Source: Candidatus Faecousia faecavium
Lineage (GTDB): Bacteria > Bacillota > Clostridia > Oscillospirales > Oscillospiraceae
Length of the DNA stretch: 39,707 bases
Assembly: GCA_018712645.1 (NCBI GenBank)
Contig: DVGO01000030.1
Span: forward strand, 1 to 39,707
Direction: 5' to 3'
A model generated the notes under the pieces. It made no database searches, was not told the DNA's origin, and saw only the letters and a program-made list of their open reading frames with translations. The position numbers and the translations under genes were made by a program. Positions 1 to 6,828 of the stretch are shown here, in pieces. Position 1 is the first letter of the stretch, and each line of letters starts with the position of its first letter.

Positions 1-755
1 TGGTGGCCCAGGATACCAGCCGCTACGGTACTGACCTTCCGGGACATAAGCGCCTGCTGCCGGAACTGCTGCGGAAGCTGTGCGAAATTGAGGGCCTGCA
101 CTGGATTCGGGTGCATTATGTGTACCCCGACGAAATTGATGATGAATTTATCGATGTCATGGCAACCCAGCCCAAGATTGTGAAGTACCTGGATATTCCC
201 ATCCAGCACTGCAACAGCAAGATCTTGAAACTGATGAACCGCAGAGGAGACGGACAGTTCCTGCGGGAATTGTTTGCTAAGCTGCGCAGCCGGATTCCCG
301 GCCTGGTGATCCGCACCAGCCTGATTACGGGCCTGCCCGGGGAAGGGGATGCAGAGTTCCAGGAACTGTGTGATTTCCTCCGGGAGCAGCGGCTGGAACG
401 GGTGGGTGCCTTTGCCTTTTCTCCGGAAGAGGGAACGCCGGCAGCGAAAATGGAATTTGTGGACAACGAAGTTGCCCAGCAGCGTGCCCAGACCATTGAG
501 ATGATCCAGTCCGGAATTATGGACGACTACAATGCCGCCATGCAGGGAAAGACCCTGGAGGTTCTGGTAGACGGTTATGACGAGGAACTGGAACAGTTCT
601 ATGGCCGAACCTATGCGGATTCTCCGGATATTGACGGCCGGTTATGGCTTGCTTCGGAAGAACCCCTGCGGGAAGGCATGTTTGTCACCGTAAAGATTGA
701 CGGATGTGTAGACGGAGACTTGTCCGGATATGTATTAGAGGAGGTAGCGCTGTGA
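1..755 (+). CDS. rimO: Ribosomal protein S12 methylthiotransferase RimO, C-terminal part (5' truncated by window edge)
   Basis: This is the C-terminal ~250 residues of RimO, the radical-SAM enzyme that methylthiolates the conserved aspartate of ribosomal protein S12. The frame is open to the left edge, so the N-terminal UPF0004 domain and the radical-SAM CxxxCxxC motif lie outside the window. Visible hallmarks are AQDTSRYG at the start of the fragment, YLDIPIQHCNSKILKLMNR, the TGLPGE motif, and a C-terminal TRAM-type region with GRTYADSPDIDG, which is characteristic of RimO rather than MiaB. The GTG at position 3 is internal, not the real start. The stop overlaps the GTG start of pgsA by 4 bp (GTGA), so the two genes are probably translationally coupled. 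The assignment is secure. Confidence 0.95.
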   Translation, partial: VAQDTSRYGTDLPGHKRLLPELLRKLCEIEGLHWIRVHYVYPDEIDDEFIDVMATQPKIVKYLDIPIQHCNSKILKLMNRRGDGQFLRELFAKLRSRIPGLVIRTSLITGLPGEGDAEFQELCDFLREQRLERVGAFAFSPEEGTPAAKMEFVDNEVAQQRAQTIEMIQSGIMDDYNAAMQGKTLEVLVDGYDEELEQFYGRTYADSPDIDGRLWLASEEPLREGMFVTVKIDGCVDGDLSGYVLEEVAL

Positions 756-1282
756 CAACTGCATCAAAAATTACACTGATTCGAGTGGTGCTGATTCCAT
801 TTTATATGATATGCATGTATCTTTCCGGAGGCAAAAGCGGCCCGTGGATGTATCTGGCGCTGGCAGTGTTTCTGATTGCCAGCCTGACAGACTTTGTCGA
901 CGGCTATATTGCCCGGCATTATGGTCAGACCACGGATTTTGGTAAGTTCCTGGACCCCCTGGCGGACAAGCTGCTGGTGATCGCGGCCATGGCCATGTAC
1001 TGTGAGTGGGGTGTGTTTCCTGCCTGGGCGCTGATGATTGTGCTGACCCGGGAGTTTGCCGTTACCGGTCTGCGGCTGATTGCCGTGCAGAAGGGCAATG
1101 TGATTGCAGCCGGATGGAGCGGAAAGGTCAAAACCGCCAGCACCATGGTTGGCCTGTGCATTATGATGGCGATTCCCGGCATTGAAGTGCTCAACTGGGT
1201 GGTTATCGCGGTAATCGTGCTGACCACGGTGTACTCCGGAACGGAATATTTTATCCAGAACTGGAAATGTCTTTGGAGCTGA
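752..1282 (+). CDS. pgsA: CDP-diacylglycerol--glycerol-3-phosphate 3-phosphatidyltransferase PgsA
   Basis: PgsA makes phosphatidylglycerol phosphate from CDP-diacylglycerol and glycerol 3-phosphate, the committed step to phosphatidylglycerol and cardiolipin, at the cytoplasmic membrane. The protein (~176 aa) has the CDP-alcohol phosphatidyltransferase signature, read as DG..AR........G...D...D in DGYIARHYGQTTDFGKFLDP. It also has several hydrophobic helices, such as the N-terminal VVLIPFYMICMYL and the C-terminal VVIAVIVLTTVY. I chose GTG at 752 because GAGGAGG lies about 7 bases upstream, the 4-bp overlap with rimO suggests coupling, and the protein then begins MTTASKITLIRVVLIP as in the family. 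An upstream in-frame ATG at 704 would add residues encoded inside rimO. A strong terminator follows, so rimO-pgsA ends a transcription unit. Confidence 0.95.
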   Translation: MTTASKITLIRVVLIPFYMICMYLSGGKSGPWMYLALAVFLIASLTDFVDGYIARHYGQTTDFGKFLDPLADKLLVIAAMAMYCEWGVFPAWALMIVLTREFAVTGLRLIAVQKGNVIAAGWSGKVKTASTMVGLCIMMAIPGIEVLNWVVIAVIVLTTVYSGTEYFIQNWKCLWS

Positions 1283-1291
1283 ACCTTACAT

Positions 1292-1331
1292 ACCACGCCG
1301 CCTTGGGAAAACGCAAGGCGGCGTGGTTTTT
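1292..1331 (+). terminator. Rho-independent terminator after pgsA
   Basis: A perfect 14-bp stem (ACCACGCCGCCTTG at 1292-1305 with its complement at 1314-1327) closes an 8-base loop and is followed by TTTT. It sits 9 bases after the pgsA stop. Confidence 0.9.
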
Positions 1332-1358
1332 CATGTGCGGCTGCCCGGCGTTTTCCAC

Positions 1359-1387
1359 TGGATTTTTTCTGGTGATTGTGGTATAAT
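1359..1387 (+). promoter_or_regulatory. Candidate sigma-A promoter for the DUF4317 gene
   Basis: A perfect TATAAT lies at 1382-1387, preceded by a GTG-rich stretch. The -35 region (TGGATT at 1359-1364, 17-bp spacing) is weak. The position, 35 bases before the ATG and after the pgsA terminator, supports promoter function. Confidence 0.6.
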
Positions 1388-1422
1388 GCACTGGCACTTT
1401 TAAGAAACTGCGAGGTTATACC

Positions 1423-2580
1423 ATGATTGATAAGGAAATCAGCGAAGTCCGCCGGCATTTGCGCCGGGACCGCAGCAATATTACCCACATCTATGGATGC
1501 TATGTAAATGACAATAAGGAGATCATTTCCGAGTTCAAGCAGTCCGTTGGCATGATGCCGGAAAATGAGTCGGATAAATATTTTGCTCTGCTGCGCCGGA
1601 GCCTGTCCGGTGCCCTGGGAAAGAATCTGATTGACATCACCTTCAAAACCTCCCAGGTTGCCGACAGCCCGGAGCATAAGCTTCTGATGGCTCTGCGGGA
1701 GTCCCGTCTGGAGGACGAGGAAAAGCGTCTGGAATTTTACCAGAAGATTATCGACACTGTGGTTTTGGAAGGAAATTACCTGATTTTGCTGGGCTGCGAC
1801 AGCTATGACGTGCCCTTTAAGTCCAAGGACGACAGCTTCCAGAAGGACAGCTCGGAGGAAGTTTACCGCTTCCTGCTGTGCTGCATCTGCCCGGTGAAGC
1901 AGACCAAGGCCAATCTGCACTACATTCCGGAGGAAAAGGTATTCCATGACGGCGCCATGAATCAGATGGTTTCCGCCCCGGCCCTGGGCTTTTTGTTCCC
2001 GGCCTTTGATAACCGATCCACCAATATTTACAACGCCCTGTACTATACCCATGATACCAAGGGCGCTCAGGATGCCCTGATTGAGGCGATCTTCAATACC
2101 CCGGTCCCCCAGCCGGCAGCGGAGCAGAAGAAGTCCTTTGAGGCCCTGCTGACCACCGCCCTTGGGGAAGAATGCAGCCTGGACGTGGTGCAGACGGTGC
2201 ATGACCAAATCTGTCAGCGGATTGAACTGCACAAGGAGAGCAAGGTACCCGAACCTCTGCTCATCAGCAAAGAGGATGTGAAGGAAGTCCTGTCCTCCTG
2301 CGGGGTTTCCGAAGAGCATGTGGCCAAGTTCAGTGTGGACTATGACGAAGTATTTGGATTTGAAGCTGACCTGCATCCGAAGAACATCATCGACAATAAA
2401 CATTTTGAGCTGAAAACTCCGGACGTGGTCATCAAAGTGGACCCCGCCAGAAGCGACTTGATCGAGACCCGGGTAATCGGCGGTGTGAAATACATCATGA
2501 TTTGCACAGACGAGGAAGTGGAAGTCAACGGCGTGAATATCCATATCCAAGACTCCCAGACGGAAGCTGCAACGGTATAA
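1423..2580 (+). CDS. DUF4317 family protein, function unknown
   Basis: A 385-residue soluble protein that I recognise as a member of DUF4317, a family common in Clostridia with no assigned role. It starts MIDKEISEVRRHLRRDRSNITHIYGCYV, and the early segment with GCYVN and E-rich stretches is characteristic. There is no signal peptide, membrane segment or recognisable catalytic motif. Two Cys pairs (LLCCICPV near residue 162 and SSCG near 290) are notable but not a clear metal site. The length matches the family. The gene is a single transcription unit: a promoter with a consensus -10 upstream and a strong terminator downstream. The call rests on overall resemblance; no function is inferred. 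Confidence 0.85.
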   Translation: MIDKEISEVRRHLRRDRSNITHIYGCYVNDNKEIISEFKQSVGMMPENESDKYFALLRRSLSGALGKNLIDITFKTSQVADSPEHKLLMALRESRLEDEEKRLEFYQKIIDTVVLEGNYLILLGCDSYDVPFKSKDDSFQKDSSEEVYRFLLCCICPVKQTKANLHYIPEEKVFHDGAMNQMVSAPALGFLFPAFDNRSTNIYNALYYTHDTKGAQDALIEAIFNTPVPQPAAEQKKSFEALLTTALGEECSLDVVQTVHDQICQRIELHKESKVPEPLLISKEDVKEVLSSCGVSEEHVAKFSVDYDEVFGFEADLHPKNIIDNKHFELKTPDVVIKVDPARSDLIETRVIGGVKYIMICTDEEVEVNGVNIHIQDSQTEAATV

Positions 2581-2592
2581 ATGCGGATAAAC

Positions 2593-2624
2593 AACAGGCT
2601 CCAAGTTCCCTTGGAGCCTGTTTT
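2593..2624 (+). terminator. Rho-independent terminator after the DUF4317 gene
   Basis: A 13-bp perfect stem (AACAGGCTCCAAG at 2593-2605 with 2610-2622) closes a 4-base loop and runs into TTTT. It lies 12 bases after the stop codon. Confidence 0.9.
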
Positions 2625-2680
2625 GCGTCAACAAGAGAAGCTGGGTACTGAAAAAATTTTCCCGGATGTTCAAAATGGAA

Positions 2681-2708
2681 TTGTAAATGGAAAAACTTGT
2701 GCTATAAT
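2681..2708 (+). promoter_or_regulatory. Sigma-A-type promoter for the zinc ribbon-lrgAB unit
   Basis: TTGTAA at 2681-2686 and a consensus TATAAT at 2703-2708 are separated by 16 bp. They lie about 48 bases upstream of the small zinc-ribbon gene and after the preceding terminator. Confidence 0.65.
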
Positions 2709-2756
2709 CAGCATGCTGAAATAAGATACGTCCCAACGTGAATAGGAGGAGAGAAC

Positions 2757-2960
2757 ATGGTACTGGATGGATGCCACGAGGGAAAGCATACCCCCAGACT
2801 GATGGAAGTGAAATGCCCTAAATGCGGGCAATGGGTTGAGATCTTTGTAAAAATGGGCGGCGCTCCCGGCCAGACGGGTACGCTGGTTTCCGATGAGACT
2901 TGTGCTTGCGGCAATGTTTTGCCCGCCGGAAGTTTTGCGGAAGATTACGAAGGCGACTAG
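2757..2960 (+). CDS. Small zinc-ribbon protein, function unknown
   Basis: A 67-residue protein with two cysteine pairs. The first is CPKCG near residues 20-24; the second is CACG near residues 49-52, with DET just before it. This is the spacing of a small zinc ribbon. No other domain is visible. The start ATG has AGGAGGAGAG immediately upstream. The gene is first in a tight unit with lrgA (28-bp gap) and lrgB, so it may be made with the membrane pair, but I do not know a homologue with a defined role. It could be a nucleic-acid- or protein-binding accessory factor. It is likely a real gene because of the strong RBS and promoter. Confidence 0.75.
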   Translation: MVLDGCHEGKHTPRLMEVKCPKCGQWVEIFVKMGGAPGQTGTLVSDETCACGNVLPAGSFAEDYEGD

Positions 2961-2988
2961 TAACTGCACAGAGAAAGGATCGAGGAAT

Positions 2989-3369
2989 TTGAAAATCATC
3001 AAACAGGTTGGAATCGTCTTTTCGATCTGCTGGATCAGCCAGGTGATAGAAAAGCTGCTTCCCTTTACATTTCCCGCCAGCGTTATCGGCATGATTCTGC
3101 TGTTGCTCTGCCTGCTGACCGGAATTTTGAAAATCGGACATATTCAGGAAAAAGCGGACTTTTTGCTGAGCAATATGGCATTTTTCTTTGTCCCGGCGGG
3201 GGTGAGCATTATCAACTATTTTGATATTCTGAAAAGTACGGCTGTGCAGCTGGTGATTATCTGCACCGTATCCACCGTAATTACCTTTGGGGTGACAGCC
3301 TGGAGCGTCAAATGCACCATGCACCTGCTGAACAAGAAAGCCCAGAAGGAAGAGAAGGTGAATTTCTGA
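2989..3369 (+). CDS. lrgA: CidA/LrgA family membrane protein
   Basis: A 126-residue, four-helix holin-like membrane protein of the CidA/LrgA family. The typical pattern is present: QVGIVFSICWISQVIEKLLPFTFPAS, a GMILLLLCLLTG helix, HIQEKADFLLSNMAFFFVPAGV, and a last helix VQLVIICTVSTVITFGVTAW. LrgA acts with LrgB; the pair was first described as modulators of murein hydrolase and is known in Bacillus and Streptococcus as a pyruvate transporter. I chose TTG at 2989 because GGATCGAGG lies just upstream and the product then starts at the family's usual place. An upstream in-frame ATG at 2893 lies inside the zinc-ribbon gene. The TGA stop overlaps the ATG of lrgB by one base. Confidence 0.88.
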   Translation: MKIIKQVGIVFSICWISQVIEKLLPFTFPASVIGMILLLLCLLTGILKIGHIQEKADFLLSNMAFFFVPAGVSIINYFDILKSTAVQLVIICTVSTVITFGVTAWSVKCTMHLLNKKAQKEEKVNF

Positions 3370-4049
3370 TGGAAGAGATTGTCTATTCGCCTTACTTTGG
3401 AATTGCACTGAGTATTCTGGCCTTTGGAATTGGCGTGAAACTCCATCAGAAGTGGAAAACGCCCTTTTGCAATCCGCTGATGGTGGGGATTGTATTGGTT
3501 GCAGCCATTCTGCTCCTGTTCAAGATTCCCTATGAAGCGTACAACGTGGGCGGCGAGATTATCAACATGTTCCTGGCACCGGCAACGGCCTGCCTGGCAG
3601 TTGCGGTATATAGCAAGCTTGCCATTTTGAAGCAGTATTGGCTGCCGATTTTGGTTGGCTGCACCGCTGGCTCCGCAGCGTCCATGGCCAGCGTCTATGC
3701 CATGTGCCAACTGTTTCACCTGGACGAGAGTTTGCAGGTATCTTTGCTTCCCAAGTCCGTGACCACACCCATTGCGGTAAGTGTGGCCGAATCTGCCGGT
3801 GGTGTGGTTCCGATTACAGTGGTCGCCGTAATCTTCACGGGAATCCTGGGCAGCATTGTAGCGCCGCTGCTGATTCGCCTGTTCCGGGTTTCCGACCCGG
3901 TAGCCGCCGGACTGGCCATTGGAGCATCCAGCCACGCTATGGGAACCTCCAAGGCAATCGAACTGGGAGAGGTGGAAGGTGCCATGAGCGGCCTTGCCAT
4001 CGGTATTTGCGGCATGATTACCGTATTGCTTTCCCTTATGGTTCTGTAA
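3369..4049 (+). CDS. lrgB: LrgB/CidB family membrane protein
   Basis: A 226-residue polytopic membrane protein of the LrgB family (usual length ~230). Recognisable blocks include NPLMVGIVLV, the ATACLAVAVYSKL stretch, SLLPKSVTTPIAVSVAE, and the C-terminal ASSHAMGTSKAIELGEVEGAMSG, which is the family signature. LrgA and LrgB together form a membrane complex linked to pyruvate uptake/overflow and cell-death control in other Firmicutes. The ATG at 3369 overlaps the lrgA stop, indicating coupling. No LytS/LytR two-component genes, the usual regulators of lrgAB, are visible nearby. The gene is convergent with cstA, another pyruvate-transporter family. Confidence 0.93.
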   Translation: MEEIVYSPYFGIALSILAFGIGVKLHQKWKTPFCNPLMVGIVLVAAILLLFKIPYEAYNVGGEIINMFLAPATACLAVAVYSKLAILKQYWLPILVGCTAGSAASMASVYAMCQLFHLDESLQVSLLPKSVTTPIAVSVAESAGGVVPITVVAVIFTGILGSIVAPLLIRLFRVSDPVAAGLAIGASSHAMGTSKAIELGEVEGAMSGLAIGICGMITVLLSLMVL

Positions 4050-4055
4050 AAGGAA

Positions 4056-4085
4056 AATCCCCGGATTCTGCTGAATCCGGGGATT
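4056..4085 (+). terminator. Hairpin at the lrgB 3' end (probable weak terminator)
   Basis: A 13-bp perfect stem with a 4-base loop starts 6 bases after the lrgB stop. There is no U-tract after it, so it may protect or process the 3' end rather than terminate efficiently. Its twin sits at the cstA end. Confidence 0.55.
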
Positions 4086-4287
4086 AGACTGGCGAAAAAC
4101 CCCTGCGGGCTTTTCCGCCAAACTTTGGCAGTCTGCAGCGCGCATAATTTGTCCCCCCGGTGGGGGACAAATTCCACACTTGCAGCCTGATAAGTGTTTT
4201 CCGCCAGGTACACGCCCTGGCAGAAAACGGTTTTCACTTTATTTGCTGCTGCCGCAGCAAACTCTGCGAGGCTCTGTTAACACGCTG

Positions 4288-4314
4288 ATCCCCGGATTCG
4301 ATGAATCCGGGGAT
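4288..4314 (-). terminator. Hairpin at the cstA 3' end (probable weak terminator)
   Basis: A 12-bp perfect stem with a 3-base loop lies 13 bases beyond the cstA stop on the minus strand. The stem sequence is the same as the lrgB hairpin. No clear U-tract follows. Confidence 0.5.
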
Positions 4315-4327
4315 TTCTGTATTCAGC

Positions 4328-6010
4328 TTATGCGGCAGCTTCTTCCGGCTGCTTACCGAAGAGCTTCTGGGTTCCCTGAATGGCAACCAGAACGCCCAGG
4401 ATCAGCAGCAGAACAGCGAAGATCAGCTGCAGCGTATTGCCCAGAGTCAGGCCGGTGGTGACCAGAGCGCCGGACAGGGTGTAGATGGTCATAGCCAGAG
4501 CAGTGAAGGTAACGGCCATCATGAAGAACATGGGAATCCACAGCATGAATCCCTTGCGCTTGGTGCGCTTGAGGAACACAGCGCAGGCCACCAGTGCCAG
4601 CACGCTGAGCAGCTGGTTGGCAGAGCCGAACAGAGGCCAGATTTCCTTGTAGCCGACCTTAGCCAGCAGGTAGGCCAGCACCAGGGTAATCACAGTGGCG
4701 AAAACCTTGTTGGTCATCAGCTTCAGGAAGGGATTCATGGTCTTTTCATCCATGCCATCTTCCATCCAGAACTCCTGGAAGGACAGCCGACCCACACGGG
4801 CCACAGAGTCCAGAGAGGTCAGGGCGAAGGCGGACACTGCCAGGTTAATCAGGGTAAACACCAGATTATAGGGCAGTCCCACCACCTGCAGGAAGTTTGC
4901 AATAGCGCCGGCAAAGACCTGAGCGGGGGTATTCAGACCCTGAGCCGCAGCTTCGCCGGAAGCGAAGGAAGAAACAGCAATCAGGGAAATCACAGCCAGC
5001 ATGCTCTCCATCAGCATAGCACCGAAGGAAACCGGCAGCATGTTCCGCTCATTTTTGATCTGCTTGGAAGCGGTGCCGGAGGAAACCAGAGAATGGAAGC
5101 CGGACACAGCGCCGCAGGCGATGGTGACAAACAGAATGGGGAACAGATACTGTCCACCTACATTAAAGGCAACAAAAGCTTCCAGATTGCAGCTGGGATT
5201 GGCAACAAACACACCAGCGATGGCGGCAATAATCATAAAGATCAGCAGGTAGCTGTTCAGATAATCCCGGGGCTGCAGCAGCGACCAGACAGGAACAATG
5301 CTTGCTACCATGATGTACAGGAATACCAGAATGTGCCAGGTGTTCAGAGACAGGCACATGGGCATTGCCAGACCCAGAGCCACCGCAACCACCAGGAAAG
5401 CAATGGCAATACCGGTATTGACCCACTTGTTCAGCTTGCCGTACTTCAGAATCATGCCCAGGGCAACTGCTTCCACAATGAACAGCATGGAGGTGGTAGC
5501 CACAGCGCCGTTGGCGGTGTTCAGACTCTGATCGGGATTAAAGCCGTTAAAGGTACCGGCAACCACGTCCGCAAAGGCGGCAACCACCAGGATGCAGAAC
5601 AGCCAGCAGAACAGCAGGAACAGCTTCTTGCCCAGCTTGCCGATGTAGGCTTCGATGATGTAGCCGATGGTGCGGCCCTTGTTCTTGACGGAAGCGTACA
5701 TGGAAGCAAAGTCCTGTACAGCGCCGAAGAACACGCCGCCAATCAGAATCCACAGCAGCACAGGCAGCCAGCCGAAGATTGCCGCCTGAATCGGTCCGTT
5801 GATGGGACCGGCACCGGCAATGGATGCAAACTGGTGGCCAAAGACCACGTTGGTGTCGGCGGGGACGTAGTCCACACCGTCCTCCAGCTCGTAGGCGGGA
5901 GTTTTGGCTTTGGGGTCAATGCCCCAGGTTTTTGCGAGGTAACGTCCGTAGACCAGGTAAGCACCGATGAGAACTACCAGAGCGATTACCATCATGAGAA
6001 TTCCGTTCAT
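4328..6010 (-). CDS. cstA: CstA-type carbon starvation protein / pyruvate transporter
   Basis: A 560-residue polytopic membrane protein of the CstA family, which imports pyruvate and, in some species, peptides. The N-terminal CstA domain carries the conserved blocks NVVFGHQFASIAGAGPINGP and the GGVFFGAVQDFASMYASVKNKG stretch. Further family blocks are GAVSGFHSLVSSGTASKQI, SLDSVARVGR and WPLFGSANQLLSVLAL. About 14-16 hydrophobic helices are visible. The length is that of the short CstA class rather than the ~700-aa E. coli form. The start has GAGGAG 5-6 bases upstream. The gene stands alone on the minus strand, convergent with lrgAB; LrgAB and CstA are both associated with pyruvate flux, so their proximity may be functional. 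Confidence 0.95.
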   Translation of the reverse strand: MNGILMMVIALVVLIGAYLVYGRYLAKTWGIDPKAKTPAYELEDGVDYVPADTNVVFGHQFASIAGAGPINGPIQAAIFGWLPVLLWILIGGVFFGAVQDFASMYASVKNKGRTIGYIIEAYIGKLGKKLFLLFCWLFCILVVAAFADVVAGTFNGFNPDQSLNTANGAVATTSMLFIVEAVALGMILKYGKLNKWVNTGIAIAFLVVAVALGLAMPMCLSLNTWHILVFLYIMVASIVPVWSLLQPRDYLNSYLLIFMIIAAIAGVFVANPSCNLEAFVAFNVGGQYLFPILFVTIACGAVSGFHSLVSSGTASKQIKNERNMLPVSFGAMLMESMLAVISLIAVSSFASGEAAAQGLNTPAQVFAGAIANFLQVVGLPYNLVFTLINLAVSAFALTSLDSVARVGRLSFQEFWMEDGMDEKTMNPFLKLMTNKVFATVITLVLAYLLAKVGYKEIWPLFGSANQLLSVLALVACAVFLKRTKRKGFMLWIPMFFMMAVTFTALAMTIYTLSGALVTTGLTLGNTLQLIFAVLLLILGVLVAIQGTQKLFGKQPEEAAA

Positions 6011-6049
6011 ACTTCTCCTCTTTTCTTTTGTTTGGTAACAACGGCTATC

Positions 6050-6078
6050 ATTCTAGAGCGTTCAGAGGCAAATGCCAA
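6050..6078 (-). promoter_or_regulatory. Sigma-A-type promoter for cstA
   Basis: On the minus strand TTGGCA (6073-6078) and TAGAAT (6050-6055) are separated by 17 bp, about 40 bases upstream of the cstA start. Confidence 0.65.
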
Positions 6079-6150
6079 CAAAAATGTCCGCCGCTGATGA
6101 AAAAATGTCCATGGCAAGTATGACGGGCCTGTAGGAAATGACAATTTGCA

Positions 6151-6183
6151 TAAGAAAAGCCGGGAATGTACATTCCCGGCTTT
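6151..6183 (-). terminator. Rho-independent terminator of the GntR-ABC operon
   Basis: A 13-bp perfect stem (AAAGCCGGGAATG, centre TA at 6169-6170) is followed on the minus strand by TTTTCTTA. It lies just beyond the ABC permease stop. Confidence 0.85.
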
Positions 6184-6200
6184 GTTCAGAAATAGGAGGG

Positions 6201-6827
6201 TTAACCTTCTCTTTTTTGGTAAAACAGGATGGATAGATACCAGGAAATCCCATAAGCCACCAAGGAAGCCAACCCCAGCAGGAGCATTGCAGCACTGTTG
6301 GGAAGAAAGCCCAACAAGGTGATGTCGGAGACATTGACAACGAAGGCGCTGATGCCGCAAACCAGACCTACGCTGATGTAGTAAGCCATACGCCCCTTTT
6401 CCACGCCCCAGCGGAACATGGGCGGCAGGCTGATGGCCGGGGTAAGAAACGAAAGGATCGCCAGCATAGAGAGTATGCTGCTAAAACTTTTCCAGGAGAA
6501 AGCTCCGCTAACACGCATCCGGATAACCTGAATCACAGCGCTGAGCAGTAACATACCAATCTGTGTACCCATACCGAGCAGGTATTTTCCGGAAACGATT
6601 TGGGCCTTGGTGTAGGGCAGGGCAGCACAGTACTGATCCCACTTGCTGCGTTCGTCATACCCCAGAAGGGTAACCGGAATCATGCCGCACAAAATGCAGG
6701 GGTATAGGATGAAGAAGAAATTATCGTCGCTCATGATGGAAACGCCAATGAACACAAGGCAGATCAGCAGGTAGGCCTTGCAGTACTTCACTACCATGTA
6801 CCAGTCTTTCAGAAGCAATCCTTTCAT
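6201..6827 (-). CDS. ABC-2 type transporter permease subunit
   Basis: A 208-residue integral membrane protein with about six hydrophobic segments: YCKAYLLICLVFIGVSI, FFFILYPCILCGMIPVTLL, GMGTQIGMLLLSAVI, SILSMLAILSFLTPAI, AYYISVGLVCGISAFVV and AAMLLLGLASLVAYGISWYL. The N-terminal LLKDWYM and the middle YDERSKWDQYCAALPYTKAQIVSGKYL are typical of the ABC-2 permease family found with YtrA-type GntR regulators. It forms an exporter with the ATPase encoded immediately upstream; the genes are separated by a single base. The substrate is unknown, but this arrangement is often linked to cell-envelope stress or antimicrobial peptide resistance. The ATPase 3' end supplies an AAAGGAGG ribosome binding site. 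Confidence 0.85.
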   Translation of the reverse strand: MKGLLLKDWYMVVKYCKAYLLICLVFIGVSIMSDDNFFFILYPCILCGMIPVTLLGYDERSKWDQYCAALPYTKAQIVSGKYLLGMGTQIGMLLLSAVIQVIRMRVSGAFSWKSFSSILSMLAILSFLTPAISLPPMFRWGVEKGRMAYYISVGLVCGISAFVVNVSDITLLGFLPNSAAMLLLGLASLVAYGISWYLSILFYQKREG

Positions 6828-6828
6828 A

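Larger units (their letters stand above)
4050..4327. other. Hairpin-rich intergenic segment between lrgB and cstA
   Basis: This 278-base convergent intergenic region holds no credible gene. It contains several inverted repeats. Near-identical hairpins abut each gene end: 4056-4085 (stem AATCCCCGGATTC) and 4288-4314 (stem ATCCCCGGATTC). A perfect 12-bp hairpin lies at 4146-4173 (AATTTGTCCCCC, loop CGGT), and an imperfect one at 4090-4120 (TGGCG...CGCCA). Smaller ones occur near 4200-4260. None has a long T-tract, so they may act as weak or processed terminators. Confidence 0.7.

Noticed and set aside
925..2736. Long open frame of ~600 codons on the minus strand
   Set aside because: It is antisense to pgsA and the DUF4317 gene, both strongly supported; its translation has no recognisable domain and odd composition typical of shadow frames.
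4146..4173. Transposon inverted repeat or insertion sequence end
   Set aside because: The palindrome is a compact hairpin with a 4-base loop; no transposase or target-site duplication is seen.
4301..6097. Long plus-strand frame rich in His/Gln/Gly
   Set aside because: It is the antisense shadow of cstA; the low-complexity composition comes from the reverse complement of hydrophobic codons.
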